In this document: one piece after another, positions 31,344-41,900 of the stretch
How positions within the stretch are numbered: position 1 is the stretch's first letter
Layout of the letters: the number at the start of each line of letters is the position of its first letter
NCBI GenBank assembly: GCA_041653595.1
Contig: JBAZFB010000001.1
Span: forward strand, 62,001 to 126,000
Source: Candidatus Omnitrophota bacterium
GTDB taxonomy: Bacteria > Omnitrophota > Gorgyraeia > Pluralincolimonadales > Pluralincolimonadaceae
DNA: 64,000 bases
Direction of reading: 5' to 3'
The notes under the pieces: model-generated
Told to the model about the DNA's origin: nothing
Databases searched by the model: none
What the model saw: the letters and a program-made list of their open reading frames with translations, nothing else
Translations under genes and position numbers: made by a program

Positions 31344-32776
31344 CTTAAGTTAAGCTCCCTTGCGGCGAGGACTTCATCGAGCCTGCGGACAGGGGTTATA
31401 TGCGGCGCCCCGGTCAAGAGCGAGGCATTAGACCTCGCCTCCGCGGCTATCCTTATCATCGTTTCGGCGAAGGCATCGAGCGTCTCTTTCGACTCGGTCT
31501 CGGTCGGCTCTATCATTATCGCCTCCTCGACTATAAGCGGGAAATATACCGTCGGCGCGTGGAACCCGTAATCCAGGAGGCGTTTCGCGATATCGAGCGT
31601 CTTTACGCCGAACTCCTTCTTATCCTTCCCTGTGAGGACAAATTCGTGCATGCACGGCTCGTCCTCGACGGCGAGCTGGTAGTCGTTCTTGAGCTTCGCT
31701 TTCAGGTAATTCGCGTTGAGGACCGCCTCGAACGTGGCATCCTTCAGGCCGTCGGAGCCGAGCGATTTCATATAGCAATATGCCCTTATTATCACGCCCG
31801 TGTTCCCATAAAAGGCGCGGACCTTGCCGATCGACCTCTTCTGGTCGTAATCGAGCGAGAGCTTGTTCCTCTTCTGTTTTATCCTGGGGATAGGGAGGAA
31901 ATCTGCCAGATGGGCCTTTACGCCGACCGGCCCGGAACCTGGCCCGCCGCCGCCGTGCGGCGTGGAGAAAGTTTTATGAAGGTTCACATGACATACATCG
32001 AATCCCATATCCCCGGGCCTGGCCACGCCGAGAAGCGCGTTTAAGTTCGCGCCGTCCAGGTAAAGGAGCGCGCCGGCCTTATGGACTATATCGGCTATCT
32101 CTTTGACATTCTTCTCGAAGAGGCCGAGCGTATTCGGGTTCGTAAGCATCAGGACCGCGACCTCATCGTCCATCGCGGCCTTCAGCGAGTCAAGGTCTAT
32201 GCGGCCCGCCTTATCGGATCTTACCGTGACCACCTCATATCCGCATAACGCCGCGGACGCCGGATTGGTCCCGTGCGCCGAATCGGGTATCACGACTTTC
32301 TTGCGGGGGCTGCCTTTTGAAGTATGATATGCCCTGACGATGAGCATGCCGGTAAGCTCTCCGTGCGCGCCGGCCGCGGGCTGGAGAGTGAAAGCGTCCA
32401 TCCCGCAGATCTTGCAGAGAGCCTGTTCCGTCTCATAAAGCACCTCCAGCATCCCCTGCACGCTCGTTTCCGGCTGGTAAGGATGGAGCCCGGTAAATTG
32501 CGGAAGGCCGGCCATCTTCTCGTTTATCTTCGGGTTATATTTCATCGTGCATGAGCCGAGCGGATAGAAATTCGTATCAATGGAATAATTCAGCTGCGAC
32601 AACCGCGTAAAATGCCGTACGCAGTCGAGCTCGCTGACCTCGGGAAGGTCAGGTCCGTCCTTGCGCAGGCATTCCTGCGGGATAAGCGACTTTATATCGG
32701 CGTCCGGCACGTCGAGTTTCGGGAGAGAATATCCCTTCCTGCCGGGGCTGCTTATTTCGAATATAAGTTTTTCCAT
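31322..32776 (-). CDS. gcvPB: Glycine dehydrogenase (decarboxylating) subunit 2
   Basis: The PLP-bearing half of the two-subunit P-protein, which decarboxylates glycine and transfers the aminomethyl group to lipoyl-GcvH. The 484-residue length is usual. The PLP lysine is Lys268 in VNLHKTFSTPHGGGGPG; DGANLNALLG and the earlier DSAHGTNPASAA also match. It shares one base with the gcvPA stop (TGATG). Confidence 0.96.
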   Translation of the reverse strand: MEKLIFEISSPGRKGYSLPKLDVPDADIKSLIPQECLRKDGPDLPEVSELDCVRHFTRLSQLNYSIDTNFYPLGSCTMKYNPKINEKMAGLPQFTGLHPYQPETSVQGMLEVLYETEQALCKICGMDAFTLQPAAGAHGELTGMLIVRAYHTSKGSPRKKVVIPDSAHGTNPASAALCGYEVVTVRSDKAGRIDLDSLKAAMDDEVAVLMLTNPNTLGLFEKNVKEIADIVHKAGALLYLDGANLNALLGVARPGDMGFDVCHVNLHKTFSTPHGGGGPGSGPVGVKAHLADFLPIPRIKQKRNKLSLDYDQKRSIGKVRAFYGNTGVIIRAYCYMKSLGSDGLKDATFEAVLNANYLKAKLKNDYQLAVEDEPCMHEFVLTGKDKKEFGVKTLDIAKRLLDYGFHAPTVYFPLIVEEAIMIEPTETESKETLDAFAETMIRIAAEARSNASLLTGAPHITPVRRLDEVLAARELNLRWKKPGA

Positions 32777-34110
32777 CAGTGTTTCCCCAGGAGTTCCGCG
32801 AACCTGTCAAGGTCATCGTTCGACTTCGTCTCGGTGACGCAGATCAGCATGCAATTCTTCATATCGGCGCGGAACCTGCCGAGCGGCAGGCCGCCTATCA
32901 TGCCGTGCTTGAGAAGGTCGCCTGTTATCTTATCCGTCTCTTTCCCGCACCTGACCACGAATTCGTTGAAGAACGGCGCCTCGAACATCAGCTCGAACCC
33001 GCTCAATTTAAGTATCTTATCTTTAAGATAATGGCTCTTCAAGACGTTCTGCCGCGCGACTTCCTTTATCCCTTCCTTGCCTAACAGCGAAAGGTGGACG
33101 CACGCGGCCAGTGCCATGAGCCCTTCGTTGCTGCAGATATTTGACGTCGCCTTCTCCCTGCGGATATGCTGTTCGCGCGCCTGCATCGTCAGGACGAAAC
33201 CGCGCTTTCCTTCTATATCTTTTGTCATGCCGGCGACCCTGCCCGGCATCTTGCGCATATGTTTTTCTTTTACCGCGAAGAAACCCAGGTACGGCCCGCC
33301 GAAACTCATCGGTATCCCGAGCGGCTGGCCTTCGCCGACCGCGATATCGGCGTTATATCCGCCCGGAGCTTTTAATATTCCGAGCGATACGGGATTTACG
33401 CAGGCGATCAGGAGCGCTCCGCAGGAATGGCAGATGGATTCGATCTTGTCGGCCTTCTCGATGCAGCCGAAGAAATTCGGGTTCTGGACGATCACGCAGG
33501 CAGTGGAATCGTTCGCTTCTTTTTTTAATGCCGTTTCGTCGAAGAGGCCGCCTGCATGCGGTATCTCTACAAATTCTATCTTATACCCTTCAAGGTATGT
33601 CTTTATTACCTGCCTGTACTCGGGATGCAGGGAGCTTGAGAATATGACACGGTTCCTGCCGGTCTCCTTTACAGCGAGAATGACGGCCTCGGCCAAAGCT
33701 GACGCGCCGTCGTACATCGAGGCGTTGGCGACGTCCATTCCGGTCAATTCGCATATAAGGCTTTGGTACTCATATATCGCCTGTAGTGTTCCCTGGCTCG
33801 CCTCGGCCTGGTACGGCGTATATGCGGTAAGAAATTCCCCCCTTGAGATCAGCGATTCGACGGCCTGCGGGATATAATGCTCGTACGCGCCGCCGCCAAG
33901 GAAGGAAACCAGTTTCTGGGTAGAATAATTCTTCCCTGCCTTATCAAGCATGAGCTTTTTCAGCTCAAGTTCGGAGATGCCTTCGGCCAGGTCGAGCTTC
34001 TGCAGGCGGAACTCTTTGGGGATGGCGCTGAAAAGATCTTCTGAGGATGCCGCTCCTATAACGCCGAGCATCTCTTTCTTGTCTTTATCGGTATGGGGCG
34101 AGTACTTCAA
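32776..34110 (-). CDS. gcvPA: Glycine dehydrogenase (decarboxylating) subunit 1
   Basis: The 444-residue partner of GcvPB. Typical blocks: FLGGGAYEHYIPQAVESLISR near residue 70, TAYTPYQAEASQGTLQAIYE, NASMYDGASALAEA and MSFGGPYLGFFA. Together the two halves form the alpha2beta2 P-protein used in place of a single long GcvP. It follows gcvH by 1 nt. Confidence 0.96.
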   Translation of the reverse strand: MKYSPHTDKDKKEMLGVIGAASSEDLFSAIPKEFRLQKLDLAEGISELELKKLMLDKAGKNYSTQKLVSFLGGGAYEHYIPQAVESLISRGEFLTAYTPYQAEASQGTLQAIYEYQSLICELTGMDVANASMYDGASALAEAVILAVKETGRNRVIFSSSLHPEYRQVIKTYLEGYKIEFVEIPHAGGLFDETALKKEANDSTACVIVQNPNFFGCIEKADKIESICHSCGALLIACVNPVSLGILKAPGGYNADIAVGEGQPLGIPMSFGGPYLGFFAVKEKHMRKMPGRVAGMTKDIEGKRGFVLTMQAREQHIRREKATSNICSNEGLMALAACVHLSLLGKEGIKEVARQNVLKSHYLKDKILKLSGFELMFEAPFFNEFVVRCGKETDKITGDLLKHGMIGGLPLGRFRADMKNCMLICVTETKSNDDLDRFAELLGKH

Positions 34111-34111
34111 A

Positions 34112-34501
34112 TCAATGCGCTCCGGTCTTTATGAATTCCAGGTAATCCTTTTGCGTCATCAGGGAATCTATCTCTGATTTGTCCTTCATCTCGATCGCGA
34201 AGAACCAGCCCTCTTCATAGGGCGACTTGTTGACCAGTGAAGGGTCCTTTTCGACCGCATCGTTCGCTTTTACTATCTTCCCGGATACCGGGGCATATAT
34301 CGAGAAGGCGGCCTTTACCGATTCCACTACCGCGGCCTCGCCTGCCTTCGCTACCTCTTTACCGGTTTTGGGAAGTTCGACGAAGACGACGTCGGTTATC
34401 TCTTTCTGGGCGTGGTCTGTTATGCCTACGTAGCCGGTGCTGCCCTCGACCCTAAGCCATTCATGCGTCTTCGTAAAACGCAGTTTCTCCAGATCGACCA
34501 T
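34112..34501 (-). CDS. gcvH: Glycine cleavage system H protein
   Basis: A 129-residue lipoyl-carrier protein that moves the aminomethyl group between P, T and L proteins. The lipoylated lysine is Lys63 in VVESVKAAFSIYAPVSG. It starts with the usual FTKTHEWLRVEG and ends with KTGAH. It lies 26 nt after gcvT. Confidence 0.97.
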   Translation of the reverse strand: MVDLEKLRFTKTHEWLRVEGSTGYVGITDHAQKEITDVVFVELPKTGKEVAKAGEAAVVESVKAAFSIYAPVSGKIVKANDAVEKDPSLVNKSPYEEGWFFAIEMKDKSEIDSLMTQKDYLEFIKTGAH

Positions 34502-34527
34502 TATCTCTTCCTCCTGCTTGTCCCGCG

Positions 34528-35628
34528 CTAATTTTTAGCGCGGCGATAAAATGGCGTCTCCACAATAACGGCCTTCTTCTTTTCGCCGTGGACTATCACA
34601 TCGAAAATCCCGCCGGTCTTGGAATCTTCCGGCGCGACATACGCGAAACCTATATTTTCTTTCAAAGTCGGCGAATAAGTCCCGCTCGTAACTATGCCGG
34701 CACTCTTCCCGCCCTTTTCTATGGCATATCCGGTGCGGGGGATCGCTCTATCCAACATCTTAAATCCTACCAGTATCTCCTCGATCCCCTTTGCCTTCCT
34801 CTCGAGTATAGCTTTTTTGCCGATGAAATCCTTGCTCAGGTCAAGCGTCCTCTCCAGCCCCGACTCCAATGGTGTCTTAGACTCATCAGTATCGACACCA
34901 TAAAGCGGGCATCCCGCCTCAAGCCTTAAGGTGTCCCTCGCGCCCAGCCCGGCCGGGATAAGGCCATATCCTTTTCCGGAGGCCAGGATATCGTTCCAGA
35001 CCTTTATGCACTTGCCTGCCGGTATGAACATCTCGAACCCGTCCTCGCCGGTGTATCCGCTCCTCGAAAGGAGCGCGTAAGAACCGTCGACTTCGGTTTC
35101 GACAAAATGGCGGTGTTTGAGCTGGTCGATGTAGGCTTTACAAAAGTGAGACAATATCTGCTGCGAAGCCGGCCCCTGGATGGCTATCCCGCCGAGCGAA
35201 TCGTTTATATCTTTTATATCGGCGCCTTCCGTGTTATGAGACCGTATCCACGCGAGGTCTTTTTCGAAGGTCGAGGCGTTCACGATAAGGATATACCTCT
35301 CTTCGCCCGCGTTATATATGAAGGCGTCATCAAGGGTCCCGCCGTTATCGTCGCATAACGGGGAATAGACTATGCCTCCCGGGGCGGCCTTTTCTATGTT
35401 ATTGGTGAATATCTTCTGCAGGAATTCTTTCGAGGACTTTCCGGAGACCTCGAGTTTTCCGAGGTGGGAGATATCGAAAAGCCCGGCTTTGGTGCGGGTC
35501 GCGTTATGTTCCTCAATAATGCTCGTATACTGGATAGGTAAAAGCCAGCCGTGGAATGAAACGATCTTCGCGTTAAGACCCTTGTGCGCCTCGTAGAGGG
35601 GGGTCTTCCTGTCTTCAGTGGAAGTCAT
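34528..35628 (-). CDS. gcvT: Aminomethyltransferase (glycine cleavage T protein)
   Basis: A 366-residue tetrahydrofolate-dependent aminomethyltransferase that frees ammonia and makes methylene-tetrahydrofolate. The start TPLYEAHKGLNAKIVSFHGW is typical, followed by LFDISHLGKLEVSG and SRSGYTGEDGFEMF with the folate-site region, and the ending IVETPFYRRAK. It follows acs after only 3 nt, and its product feeds the folate pool served by folC and purH elsewhere in the window. Confidence 0.97.
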   Translation of the reverse strand: MTSTEDRKTPLYEAHKGLNAKIVSFHGWLLPIQYTSIIEEHNATRTKAGLFDISHLGKLEVSGKSSKEFLQKIFTNNIEKAAPGGIVYSPLCDDNGGTLDDAFIYNAGEERYILIVNASTFEKDLAWIRSHNTEGADIKDINDSLGGIAIQGPASQQILSHFCKAYIDQLKHRHFVETEVDGSYALLSRSGYTGEDGFEMFIPAGKCIKVWNDILASGKGYGLIPAGLGARDTLRLEAGCPLYGVDTDESKTPLESGLERTLDLSKDFIGKKAILERKAKGIEEILVGFKMLDRAIPRTGYAIEKGGKSAGIVTSGTYSPTLKENIGFAYVAPEDSKTGGIFDVIVHGEKKKAVIVETPFYRRAKN

Positions 35629-35631
35629 CTA

Positions 35632-37746
35632 TTATTTTTCTAGCTCTATGCTTATCCTGGCGTCTATCGCCATGCTTCCGCCTTTCCCTTCAGCCGGGAA
35701 GACCTTAAGCGGGTTTATATCGAGTTCTTTTATCATGGGGAAATCCGTGACCAGCTGCGAAAGCCTGAGCAACCCTTCTCTTATCGAATCTATATCCGCG
35801 GGTTTCTCGCCGCGGGCGCCTTTAAGGAGCGCGGCCGATTTTATCGAATCTACCATTTCAGCAGCCTCGCGCGGGAGTATCGGGGCGATCTTGAAACTGA
35901 CGTCCTTAAGCACCTCGACATAGATGCCGCCGAGCCCGAACATAAGCATCGGCCCGAATTGCGCGTCTTTCGACATGCCCAGTATGACCTCTTTCCCTCC
36001 CGAGACCATCTCCTGGACGAGGACGCCGAGGATATTCGCGTTCGGCACCGCAGCCTTGGACTTCCTCATTATCTCATCAAACGCCGCCTCCGCTTCCTTG
36101 GCGTCCTTGAGCCCGACCTTGACCCCGCCCACGTCCGATTTATGCAGTATGTCAGGCGAGGCTATCTTCATTACGACGGGATAACCTGTCTTATCCGCGG
36201 CCACTGCCGCCTCAGCGGCGTTCTTGGCTAGGGTGCTCTTCGGCAGCCTGAAGCCGTAACTTTCTATGATATCGCGCGCGGTATATTCGGGAATCTCTTT
36301 CTGCCCGGATCTGGCCGCCGCGTCGAGTATCTTCTTTACCCTGTCTTTGTCGACCTTAAAAGACTTTATGTCTTCCTTGGGAAGGTCGAGCATATTTTTG
36401 TATTTGACCATTATATTGAAGGACGAGATGGCGCGTTCAGGGAAGAGGAAATTCGGTATTTTATTGTCCTGCAGGATATTCGTGCCCTTCTCGACCAGCC
36501 TGCCGCCGATGAAACTCGTGAATATGGGCTTGCTGTCCTTGCTGGCCACAAGGACGTCGGCGGTCTCCTTTATCTTGCTGTTGCTCTGGGGCGTCAGTAT
36601 CACTATAAGCCCGTTGACATTCGGATCTTTTAGAAGGGCGCTTACCGCGACCTTATACCTCTGGTCATCGGCATCGCCTATGACGTCCACGGGATTATTC
36701 AGCGCGGCTGTCTTGGGAAGCGCCCCCCTCAGGTAATCGACCGTCTCTTTGCTCAGGGGCGCGACTTTCGCGAACTGTGAACGCTCGACCGCGTCGACCG
36801 CGATTATCCCCGGCCCGCCGGCATTAGTTATTATCGCGAGGTTCGGGCCCTGCGGGAGCTTCTGGTATGAAAAAGCCACGGCGTAATCGAAAAGGTCCGC
36901 GATCGTCCTTGCGCGTATTATGCCTGTCTGCGCGAACGCTGCGTCGAACGCGGCATCGGAGCCCGCGAGGCTCCCGGTATGGCTTGAAGCGGCCTTTGCC
37001 CCTGCCTTGGACCCGCCGGCCTTGCAGATTATCACGGGCTTCTTGGCCGTGACCTCCCTGGCGACTCGCATAAATTCCTTGCCGTCCTTTACATCTTCTA
37101 TATAGCCTAAGATGACTTTCGTGTCCGGATCCTCACCGAGCGCTTTCAGCAGGTCAGTCTCCGATATGTCGGCTTTATTCCCGATGCTTACGAACTTGGA
37201 GAAACCTATCTTCTCCTTGACCGCCCAGTCGAGTATGGCAGTGCACAAGGCGCCTGACTGGGAAAAGAAAGCTATATCTCCGGGAAGCGGCGAGATTGCG
37301 GCAAACGAAGCGTTAAGGTGGGCGGTGGAGCTGATAAACCCGAGGCAGTTGGGGCCGAGCACCCTTACCCCGTGTTCTTTAGCTACCGCGGCCAATTCCA
37401 GCTCGAGTTTCTTTCCTTCAGGGCCTGTTTCCTTGAAACCGGCGGTTATGACTATTGCGGCCTTTATGCCTTTCTTGCCGCATTCCTTCATGACTTCGAT
37501 GACCCCGGCCGCCGGGATGGCGAAGACCGCGAGATCGATATCTTCCTTTACGTCGAGCACCGACGGATAGGCTTTATCCCCCATCACCTCGGTATCTTTG
37601 GGGTTTATCGGATATATTTTTCCTTTATATCCGTATTCCTTGAGATTGAATAGTACGTCGTGGCCGATCTTGCCTTTTTTGGGGGATGCGCCGATTATGG
37701 CGATGGAACGGGGGTTGAAAAGCCTGTCCAGACCGTTTGAGCTCAT
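35632..37746 (-). CDS. ADP-forming acetyl-CoA synthetase (fused alpha-beta)
   Basis: A 704-residue enzyme making acetate and ATP from acetyl-CoA, ADP and phosphate, an energy-saving step in anaerobes. Order of domains: CoA-binding domain (about 8-130, NPRSIAIIGASPKKGKIG), succinyl-CoA-ligase-like domains with the phosphohistidine region KAASSHTGSLAGSDAAF (His256), then an ATP-grasp domain from about 480 (YPVVMKIASPDILHKSD, then QEMVSGGKEVILGM). The promoter 37814-37842 lies 68 nt upstream. It leads the gcvT-gcvH-gcvPA-gcvPB run. Confidence 0.94.
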   Translation of the reverse strand: MSSNGLDRLFNPRSIAIIGASPKKGKIGHDVLFNLKEYGYKGKIYPINPKDTEVMGDKAYPSVLDVKEDIDLAVFAIPAAGVIEVMKECGKKGIKAAIVITAGFKETGPEGKKLELELAAVAKEHGVRVLGPNCLGFISSTAHLNASFAAISPLPGDIAFFSQSGALCTAILDWAVKEKIGFSKFVSIGNKADISETDLLKALGEDPDTKVILGYIEDVKDGKEFMRVAREVTAKKPVIICKAGGSKAGAKAASSHTGSLAGSDAAFDAAFAQTGIIRARTIADLFDYAVAFSYQKLPQGPNLAIITNAGGPGIIAVDAVERSQFAKVAPLSKETVDYLRGALPKTAALNNPVDVIGDADDQRYKVAVSALLKDPNVNGLIVILTPQSNSKIKETADVLVASKDSKPIFTSFIGGRLVEKGTNILQDNKIPNFLFPERAISSFNIMVKYKNMLDLPKEDIKSFKVDKDRVKKILDAAARSGQKEIPEYTARDIIESYGFRLPKSTLAKNAAEAAVAADKTGYPVVMKIASPDILHKSDVGGVKVGLKDAKEAEAAFDEIMRKSKAAVPNANILGVLVQEMVSGGKEVILGMSKDAQFGPMLMFGLGGIYVEVLKDVSFKIAPILPREAAEMVDSIKSAALLKGARGEKPADIDSIREGLLRLSQLVTDFPMIKELDINPLKVFPAEGKGGSMAIDARISIELEK

Positions 37747-37813
37747 TTCATATTCCTTAGATTTTTTAGGTTAACAAGCCTTTCCGAGCATTACGAAAAG
37801 GTGGGATAGGGGT

Positions 37814-37842
37814 ATTTTATTAGGAAGGGGCAAAATTGTCAA
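37814..37842 (-). promoter_or_regulatory. Promoter of the acs-gcv operon
   Basis: Minus strand TTGACA (forward 37837-37842), 17-nt spacer and TAAAAT (forward 37814-37819), about 68 nt upstream of the acs start. Confidence 0.82.
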
Positions 37843-37858
37843 CGAAAATTTGACAAAT

Positions 37859-37920
37859 CCTAGAGATCGCATGCGATCTCTAGGGCCCCAGATCCTAGAA
37901 ATCGCATAGCGATTTCTAGG
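37859..37920. repeat. Two related perfect palindromes
   Basis: A 26-nt palindrome (37859-37884, arms CCTAGAGATCGCA) and a second with 12-bp arms (37894-37920, CCTAGAAATCGC) and a 3-nt centre. The arms differ at few positions, so one is probably a copy of the other. They lie between the hydrolase stop at 37935 and the acs promoter; no T run follows, so they are not plain terminators. Confidence 0.85.
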
Positions 37921-37934
37921 AATCCCGGATGGGA

Positions 37935-38957
37935 TCACTGTTTTGCTATCCAGTCGAGGGCTTGCGAAATTATCGCCGGGGAAGGCCATTCGTGTCCGCC
38001 TTCGAATTCGTGCTTATAGACCTTCAGGTGGTTCGTATCTAACTTCGTATAAACCTTCTTTACCTCCTCCAGATTAGAGTCTTTCTTTCCTATACACAAA
38101 TAGACGGCTACATTTTTGGCTATCTCCTGCCTTTCATCGGCGAACCCCGCGGCGCAGGCGATCACGCCCTTGAATTGGGCCGGATGGCCATATGCCATTT
38201 TAAACGACATCCTTGCTCCTCCTGAAAGGCCTGCCGCGTAAAACCGTTTTTCGTCGACCCTGAAACGCTTCGGGATATCTTTAAGCATTGCCTCTTGCGC
38301 GCTGACTATGGGCTCCCACGGCCCGTTCTTGGCATCATGCGAACCGACAACGATCCATCCCAGGTTATCCGCGGCGTAAGCAAACCGTTTAGCGGCATCT
38401 TCGCCGTTCCCGTTGGGGTCAAAACAGAAAAGAACGGGTCTCTTGGTTTTCGTATCATAATTGGACGGCAGACGGACGGTATACCTATATGACGCGGAAC
38501 CCGCATTGAAACTTATTGTATCGACAAGCTTAACGGGTTTTTCCTCCACCGGCTTTTGTTCCGCCGCTTCTTTTCTTTCTTCGGGTTCCGGTTTGGCTAA
38601 CTTCTCATGTTCATCTTTCGTCACCCATTTGCCGTCGTATAAGATAAGCCCTTTGGCTTCCTGTTCGGCCGCAGTTTTTTTCCACTGTTCGTGCTCGGAT
38701 TCGCGCTGCTGTTTTTGATCCTCCCATTTTTTCTTTAATTTCGCGTTCTCGCCGTCGCTCGCTTTTGAGATCGATTCTATGAGTGACTTGGGATAGGTCA
38801 TCCTGCCGATATTTACGGCAACGACCACCGAATCGTCCGTTTCTATCTCTATCACACCTTCGACAGAACCGCCGGATTTGAGGCAAATAACATCCGCGAA
38901 AACGGCGGTAGGAATTAAGAGGAAGATAATAAGAAATAAAAGCGAGTGTTTTTTCAT
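37935..38957 (-). CDS. Secreted alpha/beta-hydrolase (esterase-like)
   Basis: A 340-residue protein with a signal peptide (about 1-22), a small beta-rich region starting VICLKSGGSVEGVIEIE (about 23-60), a charged helical linker rich in Lys/Glu/Gln (about 65-140) and an alpha/beta-hydrolase domain. The nucleophile is in GLSGGARM (Ser near 244) and the catalytic His in GGHEWPSP near the end. It resembles PHB-depolymerase-like/feruloyl-esterase-like carbohydrate esterases; substrate unknown. It lies 3 nt after the large transglutaminase/TPR gene, so they are probably co-transcribed. Confidence 0.8.
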   Translation of the reverse strand: MKKHSLLFLIIFLLIPTAVFADVICLKSGGSVEGVIEIETDDSVVVAVNIGRMTYPKSLIESISKASDGENAKLKKKWEDQKQQRESEHEQWKKTAAEQEAKGLILYDGKWVTKDEHEKLAKPEPEERKEAAEQKPVEEKPVKLVDTISFNAGSASYRYTVRLPSNYDTKTKRPVLFCFDPNGNGEDAAKRFAYAADNLGWIVVGSHDAKNGPWEPIVSAQEAMLKDIPKRFRVDEKRFYAAGLSGGARMSFKMAYGHPAQFKGVIACAAGFADERQEIAKNVAVYLCIGKKDSNLEEVKKVYTKLDTNHLKVYKHEFEGGHEWPSPAIISQALDWIAKQ

Positions 38958-38960
38958 TTG

Positions 38961-41900
38961 TCATTCTTTATTTTCTTTAGAGCTCTTAATAATATCCTTT
39001 ATCTCGATATCTAAATTTGAAGTTATGAAGCTTTCTTCTTGTTTAAAGATCTCTTTTTTATTTAATCCTTTATCCTTATCAAATGCTTTCCTTAAAATTT
39101 CGAGCGCTTTCTTTTTGTCGTTCTTCCTTAAATATGATACGCTCAATCCCAATGCATCGGTTGCCTTAAACTTGCCTTTCCCGAGAACCTTCTGGAAGAT
39201 TTCGATGGCTTCGTCATATTTACCATTCTCGTAATACGCCCATCCAAGGGTTCCAAGATGATCATGATCTTCGGGACCTAATTCCACACCCTTCTTTGCC
39301 CAATAAATCGTCTTGTCTCTTTCAGAGTTTTCTATTATAGAATCCCATGCGAGGTTATTGTAAGCGCACCCAAGGGTCGAACCATATTCAATGGCTTTCT
39401 TATAATAGAAAATAGCTTGTTTGAAATCATCTTTTTTATCGAATAAAAATCCCAAGCGTTCATAAGTATAATGATATTCGGGATTTATGCTTTCTTCAAG
39501 TTTGAATTCTCTTATTGCATCATCGACTTTATCCTTCTTCTTATAAGCTAAACCTAAAAAATAATGGGCTCTTCCAATATCCTCGTCTAATTCCAAGGCT
39601 TTTTTGGCGTTATCAATAACTTGTTCAATATTATCTTTTTTATAAAATACGCGGCAAATTTCCACGCGAAGCTCTGGGCTATCGGGCATGATTTCCAGGC
39701 CCTTTTTCAATAACTGAAGCGCTTTATCTACTTCATTTACATCAAAATACAATTCGTTCAACCAAACATAAGCATCTGTGTATTTATTATCCAACTCAAG
39801 GCATTTAAGATATGACTGCTCTGCCTCTTTAAACATTTTTTTATTTCCATAAATTACTGCCAGATTATAATAAACTGCTGGGGATTTAGGAGACAACGTC
39901 TGAGCCTTGAGGGTTTCCTTAAGCGCCTTATCATATTCATGATTATGGGAATACCTTGAACCGAGACTCAAGTGAGCCAATGCAAAATAAGGGGCTATAT
40001 TAAGGGCCTTCTCGAGCAGGACCTTCGTTTCATCATAAATTTTTCTATCATTTTTATTGCTACCTATAAGAGCCATATATTTATCCCAATAGCAGTCGGC
40101 ATCAAAAGGGTCAAGCTTTAAAGCCGCGTCATACATATAATCGGCTGTATCTATCCGGCCCGCAGGGAAAAAATTTGCTAATTCTTTATACGCAAGAGAA
40201 AAATTAGGGTCTTTTTTTAGAGCCAACCTCAGATAGATCAATCCTTCAAAAAAAGATGTGACATTTCTTTTTGAAATATTTTCTCCCTGATAAGCCCCCT
40301 TGGAATATAATAAAAAACAGCTAAAATCAGGAAGATAGAATTCTTCTATTCGCCTTCTCTCTAAATCTGAAATTGATACTTCCAAATTTTTAACTATTTG
40401 AAAAATCATCTTTTGGCTCGCCTTCAGAAAGACATCTTTTCTACACTTAATCTCATCTAAAACTATGGTTGCATTCCTCTTTTTATCAAAGATTGAAACG
40501 CTCAGGATCAAACTATTGTTATCGCTGCTTTCCTGAGAAACCCTGCCTATCAAAAGGTATTCTACTCCCCGTTTTTCACATGCTGCGGTCAGTTCCTTTC
40601 CGTTTTTTAAAAAACAATTTTTCTCGCCAGGTTCGCTGTAATAATCTAATATTGAAAACTTTCTTATGCACATTAAATTTCTTCTAAATACCCGCTGTAA
40701 ACCGATATTGATCGGCTGATGTTCCTCCGCTAAGCTGCCTACATCAAAATAGGAAATGCCTATTCGCATAGGATCCTTTATAATAATATCTTCCGGAGAT
40801 ATTACGGGTAAGACAGCCTCAGGATACTTTCGTAAATTCGGCCGCGGCAGTTTCGATAATTCTTCGAAAGTCATACCGGCAGTTCCTTTATAATCAAGTA
40901 CCTCAAAGCGGTCAAAATAACAACTCCCGAGCATCTGGTAATTATACAAGGCGAGCGCCTTAAAACTTAAATCCGTATCGGAAAACTTTATATGTCCGGC
41001 ATCGACAAAGCCAATTTGATTCACTGTAACATCTACCGGCAGCCAAGTACCATTATCATAAATTTCGTTCCACATATGATACCCAAAATAGCCGTGGCCA
41101 TAAGAGATCCCGAGAACGCCCTTTGCGGGTATGCCTAATGAACGGCAAAGAGCGCAAAATAAGACCGCATATTCCGAACAATCCCCTTCCTTGATCTTCA
41201 AGACATCTCTAGCGGAATAAAATCCTTTCTTTTCCGTAAATTTAATCTCGCCATTGATCCATTTGGAGATCTTGGTGACTTTTGTAATTATGTTCTCGTC
41301 GGCGCCTGCTATCTCCAAGGCGAGGGATCGAATTGCGTTATCGTTAATCTCGGCGTAAACGGAATCCGCTAAATATTTATTTGTATTTTCTCTCCCGATC
41401 TTAAATATCCTGTCGGGAATTTTTATATTATTCTCTACGATGACTTCGTAATTATTATTTATAAAACTGACTTTTTGACGGGGACTTCTTAGGATCAAAT
41501 TGTTCCTGATGAGCGTAAAAGAACGGCCCTTTACTTTCAGATAATAAAGTTTGTTCAAATCCACCATATAAGTAGCAACCGGTATCGAAGACCTCTTGGA
41601 TGCCGGCAATATCGCATCTTTTTCGACCTCAGATTCAGGGATTACTTTATATAACACATTTATATTTTCATATTGACCGCTAATTAATTTACCGTCTTCA
41701 TCGATTATAAATCGTTGATTTAAATTATCAAAAGTTTTGCTGCTGACTGCAATTTCAAAAAAAACCTTCTGTTTGCCCCCGATGGGTGACTCGAACTTTC
41801 TGACAACCGTAAGTTTTTCTTTTATGACCTCAAGAAAATCCTCTTCAAAGACGTCAAATTCATAGGACCCCACCCCCAGATTTCTATCAGCCACTAATTT

